The translations under genes were made by a program, and so were the position numbers. DNA of 64,000 bases. Source: Erysipelothrix sp. (lineage in GTDB: Bacteria; Bacillota_I; Bacilli_A; Erysipelotrichales; Erysipelotrichaceae). Positions 58,700 through 64,000 of this stretch are shown here, piece after piece (the stretch's first letter is position 1; the number at the start of each line of letters is the position of its first letter). The notes beneath the pieces were generated by a model, which was not told the origin of the DNA, did not search any database, and was given only the letters and a program-made list of their open reading frames with translations. Location: the NCBI GenBank assembly GCA_012735275.1, contig JAAYHR010000018.1:1-64000 (forward strand). Reading direction: 5' to 3'.

Positions 58700-60165
58700 T
58701 ATTCACTCACCACTTCCATTGTAATTTCATTAAACTCTAATTCATACTTAATTAAGAAGTGATTAGAATCAACTTTTAATTCTAAAGTAACTTCACCAGG
58801 TTTAACCCCAGCCATATCAAAATAGACACGACCAAAGTTATCTTCGGTAATATCTTCTAAAACTCTCTCTGCTCCAAAGATTTCAATATCAACATCCGCT
58901 TGATCTGAATCTTTCAGACGCGTTCGATAACCCTCAAGATTATTCTCAAAGGAAACCGGAATGTTTTTTAAAACTTTGGATGATGTTTCAACAAGTTTAA
59001 CTTCCATCGCTAATTGTGAGACGTTAGCATAACGAATCCCCGATGGTAAAACTAAATATTGAAATACTTTCATATCACGATCAAGTTTTGAAGCATCAAT
59101 TTTAACACTGATTTCTTCAATCTTTTCTAATGTTTCAGGATTACCATACAGTTTAACTGAGTTATGATCTAAAGCAATAGATTCAATTGACATATTATTT
59201 GGGACAATCCCCTCTGGTATGACAGTTAACTTAACAGTCTTACTTGGAGATGAGACTGGAACCTTAACTTTGGCAATCTTCGGTAAAATATCAACTTCCA
59301 TACGCTTACCTTCTTTATCATAAGCATAAAGTGGTGCTTCTGTTTCAAATGATTCGGTTACACCTTCAACATCAATTAAAGCTTTAATAAAGGCAATTTC
59401 ATTTAATGTTTTTCTTGAGGCTTTAACTAAAACTTCATTTGTTTCAAACTCTGGCTCTTCTGGATAATACTTCTCATCCATCTTATTAATATTTAAGTAT
59501 TCATGCGTAATCTTAAAGCGCTCAGTTTCTTTCTTACGAATTGTGACTGTTGTACTCTCAGGTTTCGTAGATACGGAAACGCGGTTTGAGAAGTTAGCAG
59601 GTGAAAACTTAATTGTATGCTCACCTGTTTGATAACCAGTTAGATCTAATTTAATTACAGTATTTTGTTGGTTTCTTGCGACGTTTACTTCAGTCGATGA
59701 TCCTGTCAGGATTACATCAACGGTTTTATCATAACCAATAATTTCATAGACCGCCGAGTCAGCGACTAGCGTGACCGGATGATCTTTAATTGTATAGGTT
59801 GAATCTAGAACAAAGACGCCGGTACGTGAGAAGTTCATTGCCATGTATAAAATACAAGCTAGTGCAATTGCTATAATCTTGTCATATTTTCTTGAGAAAA
59901 GAAATTTATCAACTGTGCTTGAAAACCACTGACCAATACGTGCGACTGATGTCTCGACTGAATCATAAGCACCCTTTAAGGCAATCTTACGGGCCGCTAA
60001 CTTCTTAGCACGATCAAGTCTTTCCTGATCCTTATCAGCTTCTGACTTAACTTTCTTATTAGGACGTAACTTCTTAAAGCCTTTTTCTTTCTCATTTACA
60101 TTTTCTTCGAGATTTTCTTCGTTATTTATTTTATCGTTATTGCTCATCTTCATCACCTTCTTCAT
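58699..60165 (-). CDS. cdaR: YbbR-domain protein, CdaR-like regulator of CdaA
   Basis: Single TM plus repeated YbbR-like domains; located between cdaA and glmM. Confidence 0.88.
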   Translation of the reverse strand: MKKVMKMSNNDKINNEENLEENVNEKEKGFKKLRPNKKVKSEADKDQERLDRAKKLAARKIALKGAYDSVETSVARIGQWFSSTVDKFLFSRKYDKIIAIALACILYMAMNFSRTGVFVLDSTYTIKDHPVTLVADSAVYEIIGYDKTVDVILTGSSTEVNVARNQQNTVIKLDLTGYQTGEHTIKFSPANFSNRVSVSTKPESTTVTIRKKETERFKITHEYLNINKMDEKYYPEEPEFETNEVLVKASRKTLNEIAFIKALIDVEGVTESFETEAPLYAYDKEGKRMEVDILPKIAKVKVPVSSPSKTVKLTVIPEGIVPNNMSIESIALDHNSVKLYGNPETLEKIEEISVKIDASKLDRDMKVFQYLVLPSGIRYANVSQLAMEVKLVETSSKVLKNIPVSFENNLEGYRTRLKDSDQADVDIEIFGAERVLEDITEDNFGRVYFDMAGVKPGEVTLELKVDSNHFLIKYELEFNEITMEVVSE

Positions 60166-61078
60166 CTACCTTGAATTTAGAAAATTGCTTAATCACACGT
60201 GATGTATCTAAGTCATCTTTTTGTTGTGATTTAATTTCATTTTCAATTCTAGTTACTTTTTCTTCTGATGTTAAAGTAGAATTTTTTTTCACTTCATAAT
60301 CAACTTCACTTGAGAATAGTAATTTCTTTAAGTACATGCCTAATTCTTTTACTTTAATAATTGACATACGGCCTTCATGAGCAACTGAGACAAGTCCCGT
60401 TTCTTCAGAGACAATAATTGTTACTGAGTCACTAACTTCAGAGATACCAACTGCTGCACGGTGACGAGCACCATATTTTGAAGGTAGCCATTCTTCCGTT
60501 GGTGGAAAGAATGCAGCAGCAGCCGCAATCTTATTACCTTGAATAATAACTGCCCCATCATGTAGTGGTGTACCAACAACAAAAATCGATGTTAAAAGTT
60601 CCATCGATACATCTGAGTTTAGTTTAGTGCCTGTTGAAATATAGTCTGATAAAGAAATGTCAGCTTCAATTGTAATTAAAGCTCCCGTCTTCTCTTCAGA
60701 TAATTGCTCAACGGCCTTACATACTTCAGTAATTAAACGATCCTTTTCAGTAATCGATAATGACGACGAGTTGGAAAAGACATTGGTCTTACCAAGTCTT
60801 TCAAGGACTGATCTGATTTCTGGTTGGAAAATAATAAAGATTGCTAAAATTCCCCAAGTCATAAATGTTTGTGTAAAATTTTGAACTGTATCTAAACCAA
60901 AGATCTTAGATAGCATATTGACAATAAAGACTAATAAAATACCTTTGAAAATTTGGACAGTTCTAGCATTGTTTCTAACGATGCGTAAAGCATAGTAAAA
61001 AATAATAGACATAATGCCGATATCTAGTAATACTTGTCCAAACTGAACTAGTTTTGGAAGAGTTATAAATTCGAACAT
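60137..61078 (-). CDS. cdaA: Diadenylate cyclase CdaA (DacA)
   Basis: Three TMs, LHDGAVIIQGNKIAAAAAFFPPTE, KYGARHRAAVGISE. Confidence 0.95.
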   Translation of the reverse strand: MFEFITLPKLVQFGQVLLDIGIMSIIFYYALRIVRNNARTVQIFKGILLVFIVNMLSKIFGLDTVQNFTQTFMTWGILAIFIIFQPEIRSVLERLGKTNVFSNSSSLSITEKDRLITEVCKAVEQLSEEKTGALITIEADISLSDYISTGTKLNSDVSMELLTSIFVVGTPLHDGAVIIQGNKIAAAAAFFPPTEEWLPSKYGARHRAAVGISEVSDSVTIIVSEETGLVSVAHEGRMSIIKVKELGMYLKKLLFSSEVDYEVKKNSTLTSEEKVTRIENEIKSQQKDDLDTSRVIKQFSKFKVDEEGDEDEQ

Positions 61079-61391
61079 AAAAACCTCCTAATATATATAG
61101 GTTATTATATCATAATACCGCATAATTATTTGGACTTAATGGAATAATTCATTTGGCTTAAAATAGTAAAAAACAGTTAATCAAGTCGAATAGTTATTAA
61201 TATTTACCATAAAATACTATAAAATTACAAAATAAAAACAATATTATTAAATATAATTTGCTTAATTCTTTAGCTTTCGCAAATCATAATTTTTTCACAT
61301 TATAACTAATCAAAATTAAAGTGTTTAATCCCAAATATTTATTTTAATTGTGGTATTATATTAAATGATAATAAAAGGAAGAGTGAAAATA

Positions 61392-61877
61392 ATGAAATCA
61401 TTAGTCTTAGCAGGTGGATGTTTTTGGGGAGTAGAAGCTTACTTCAGACAATTTGACGGAATCCTTCATACAGAAGTTGGATACGCAAATGGTAAAACAA
61501 TTGAACCAACTTATGAAGAAGTGTGTAATGCTAGTGGCCACGCTGAAGCAGTAATGCTACATTATAATTCTGAAATTATAACAACGAGCCAGTTAATTAA
61601 ATTATACTTAGATATCGTCGACCCAGTCGCAGTCAATAAACAAGGTAATGATGTTGGTGTTCAATATCGTACTGGAGTTTATTATGAGAACTTAACGCAA
61701 TTTAATACCGTAGAAAAAGTCTTAGAAGCATATGCACAAGAAATTGGCCAAGATCTTGCCATTGAACTTTTGCCTTTAGATAATTTTTATCGTGCCGAAG
61801 AAGAGCATCAGTTATACTTAGATAAGAATCCAAATGGATATTGCCATATCCCTAAGGAAAAATTAAACTTGAAATAA
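61392..61877 (+). CDS. msrA: Peptide-methionine (S)-S-oxide reductase
   Basis: LAGGCFWGVEAYFRQFDGI, EVGYANGKTIEPTYEEVCNASGHAEAV. Confidence 0.96.
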   Translation: MKSLVLAGGCFWGVEAYFRQFDGILHTEVGYANGKTIEPTYEEVCNASGHAEAVMLHYNSEIITTSQLIKLYLDIVDPVAVNKQGNDVGVQYRTGVYYENLTQFNTVEKVLEAYAQEIGQDLAIELLPLDNFYRAEEEHQLYLDKNPNGYCHIPKEKLNLK

Positions 61878-61897
61878 GACGATAATATCGTCTTTTT
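61876..61897 (+). terminator. Terminator after msrA
   Basis: AAGACGATA-A-TATCGTCTTTTTTT. Confidence 0.8.
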
Positions 61898-61952
61898 TTG
61901 TCGACTTTATTTCCAGAAGGTGTTAATCTATAGGCTAGAAGATAGGTGAATT

Positions 61953-63116
61953 ATGAATAACGAAAATATACATGAACTAGTCGTAAACGATAAAAATATC
62001 ATCCTAGTTGGTACTGCCCACGTCTCAGAAGTGTCAGCCAACTTAGTTAAAGAAGCAATTAATCACTACCAGCCCGATACTGTTTGCATTGAACTTGATG
62101 ATGAGAGATTAAAATCATTAAAAAACCCAAGTAATTGGGAAGATAAAGATATTAAGAGTGTAATTAAGAATAAACAAACATTTCAGCTTTTAGCATCAAT
62201 TATTTTATCATCATATCAACAAAGAATGGCTGCCCAACTCAATACGCAAGTAGGCTTAGAAATGGTTACAGCAATTAATCTTGCTGAAGAGTTAAACATC
62301 CCCATCACTACCATTGATCGTGATGTTAAAATTACTTTTAAAAGAATTTGGAACTCACTAAGCTTTAAAGAAAAAACTGAACTCCTTGGCGTTGGGTTTT
62401 CTTCAGTATTTGAGAATGATGAAGAAGTATCGGAAGATGATCTTCAAGCACTCTTAGAAGAAGATGCTCTTGGTGCCGCTTTAAGTGAGATTAGAAACCA
62501 AGTCCCAACCATTGCCCGCATCTTAGTAGATGAGCGTGATCAATACTTAGCCAACAAGATTCGTAATGCTAAAGGTGATAAGATCTTAGCCGTTGTTGGT
62601 GGCGCCCATATCCCTGGTATTAAAGAAGAGTTATATAAAGAGCAAAATATGGTGGAAATAAATTCAATCCCACCAAAAGCACCAACTGGTAAATACATTA
62701 GTTGGATCATGTTCGCCCTTTTAGCGGCTATCTTAATCTTACCTTTCTTTAATGGTCTTAATGAAGGTGTGATTGCAATTGCTAAATGGTCACTCTTTGC
62801 TTCATCAGGAGCGGCAATTGCCTCACTAATAATTGGTGCACATCCGCTTAGTGCCCTAGCTGCATTCTTATCAGCCCCAATTGCTGCCTTACATCCAATC
62901 TTGGCAGTCGGCTTTGTCGCAGCCTTTGTCGAAGCTACACTTAGAAAACCAACAGTTAAAGATGTGGAAAGAATCTCAGAAGATATTCAAAGCTTTAAAG
63001 GTTGGAGAAGTAACCAGTTCATTAGAATCTTAGCACTCGTCTTAGTTGCTAACTTAGGCTCAGTTGTCGGACAAATTATTTCTGGCCTATCAATCGTTAA
63101 AAACTTAATCAGTTAA
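61953..63116 (+). CDS. TraB/PrgY-family membrane protein
   Basis: NIILVGTAHVSEVSANLVKEAINHYQPDTVCIELDDERL, ERDQYLANKI, VVGGAHIPGI; C-terminal TM region. Confidence 0.9.
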   Translation: MNNENIHELVVNDKNIILVGTAHVSEVSANLVKEAINHYQPDTVCIELDDERLKSLKNPSNWEDKDIKSVIKNKQTFQLLASIILSSYQQRMAAQLNTQVGLEMVTAINLAEELNIPITTIDRDVKITFKRIWNSLSFKEKTELLGVGFSSVFENDEEVSEDDLQALLEEDALGAALSEIRNQVPTIARILVDERDQYLANKIRNAKGDKILAVVGGAHIPGIKEELYKEQNMVEINSIPPKAPTGKYISWIMFALLAAILILPFFNGLNEGVIAIAKWSLFASSGAAIASLIIGAHPLSALAAFLSAPIAALHPILAVGFVAAFVEATLRKPTVKDVERISEDIQSFKGWRSNQFIRILALVLVANLGSVVGQIISGLSIVKNLIS

Positions 63117-63117
63117 T

Positions 63118-63149
63118 AAAAAAATTATCCCGAAGGATAATTTTTTTTA
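63118..63149. terminator. Convergent terminator
   Basis: AAAAAATTATCC-CGAA-GGATAATTTTTTT. Confidence 0.8.
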
Positions 63150-64000
63150 TGCCCAAAGATCTTCTGGGTATAGTTTATTTGCTTTCATTTCTGCAAACTT
63201 CTCAACAACTTTTGGTTTATCATCTGCGTATGTTACTCCAAACCAAGAATCTGATGAATTAAATACTTTAACTTTAATACCTTTAGTTTCCATTAGTGTT
63301 CCAATATCATTTGGAAGTAATGCTTCAGCTTTTAATGGATCAGATTGAACAGTTTCATCTAAGAATGTTACAAAGACTTCTTCAAGTAGGCTAATTACTT
63401 TTGGTGTAAATGCCCAGAAGTTCATTGAAGCTAATTGATCATTACCTAACTCTTCCCACTCACCATCAGCATTTTCAAATTTAATTTGACCATCTGCTTT
63501 GATAATTTTTGAAACTTCATTAATTTCTTTTAAGAATCCATCTTCAACACCACATAGGGCACGCGTAACGGCACCTGAGTCTGATAAAGTGTTTTCTAAT
63601 TGGTAACCCATTAATGCGAATTCATCTTCATTATCATGGTTTGATAAATATTCATACATTTGAACAAATGCGTCTTTACCATAGTAGTCATCAGCATTTA
63701 AAATAATAAATGGTTCTTTAACTTGTTTTCTAACTGCTAATAGCGCATGTGTTGTTCCCCAAGGTTTTTCTCTTCCTTCAGGAATTGAGTATCCTGCTGG
63801 AATATCTTCTAATGCTTGGTAAACGTACTCGACTTCGATATGGCCTTTTAGTTTATTTGCTAATTCCGCATCGAATGCTTCTTTATGTTTTTCTTGGATA
63901 ATTAAATAAACTTTTTTAAAGCCAGCTTCAATTGCGTCATAAATAGTAAAGTCAATAATTGACTCACCGTTACTACCAACTGTATCTATTTGCTTTAAGC
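63147..64000 (-). CDS. Sugar-phosphate nucleotidyltransferase family protein (5' end outside window)
   Basis: Frame stays open past 63659 to the window end: ...IIDFTIYDAIEAGFKKVYLIIQEKH...KPWGTTHALLAVRKQVKEPFIILNADDYYGKDAFVQMYEYL... Confidence 0.85.
   Translation of the reverse strand, partial: LKQIDTVGSNGESIIDFTIYDAIEAGFKKVYLIIQEKHKEAFDAELANKLKGHIEVEYVYQALEDIPAGYSIPEGREKPWGTTHALLAVRKQVKEPFIILNADDYYGKDAFVQMYEYLSNHDNEDEFALMGYQLENTLSDSGAVTRALCGVEDGFLKEINEVSKIIKADGQIKFENADGEWEELGNDQLASMNFWAFTPKVISLLEEVFVTFLDETVQSDPLKAEALLPNDIGTLMETKGIKVKVFNSSDSWFGVTYADDKPKVVEKFAEMKANKLYPEDLWA

Noticed and set aside
61079-61364. Possible riboswitch or leader RNA in the divergent cdaA-msrA intergenic region
   Set aside because: Very AT-rich with no recognisable conserved RNA motif by eye; needs a covariance search.
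1-64000. CRISPR arrays, IS elements, prophage, toxin-antitoxin or defence islands
   Set aside because: No regularly spaced repeats, transposase, integrase, phage structural or known defence motifs were seen in the ORF set.

Overview
The window is an AT-rich, mostly minus-strand chromosomal segment of a cell-walled, Firmicutes-like bacterium. Standard code is supported: TGG encodes Trp and TGA is used as a stop (e.g. 54541..54543 and at the end of the patatin gene). It is dominated by conserved core genes. These include pgk (5' part), folT/folC, ung, the ftsE-ftsX-M23-ctpA-uvrB-uvrA-hprK-lgt-trxB-yvcK-whiA synteny block, cls, uppP, ddl/murF-like, a two-component system, cdaA-cdaR-glmM, msrA, a mannose-family PTS operon with nagA, and two tRNA genes (Val-GAC, Arg-CCG). 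I found no CRISPR array, transposon, prophage, toxin-antitoxin or obvious defence island. The best leads are: (1) an Lgt-PpaX (HAD phosphatase) gene fusion next to hprK; (2) a protein family with the architecture of an M28 peptidase but apparently without its metal and catalytic residues, carrying a TM hairpin and paired with a small membrane protein; (3) a membrane protein gene at 39248..39994 whose frame has no ATG/GTG/TTG for its N-terminal TM segment and seems to start at ATT; (4) two paralogous PHP-domain proteins with eroded metal motifs; (5) a Mur ligase with a polytopic membrane N-terminus; (6) a pair of overlapping membrane ORFs joined by a possible -1 frameshift at CCAAAAC; (7) a cre-like operator placed just after the promoter of the PTS operon. 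All family calls come from motif reading without database searches.
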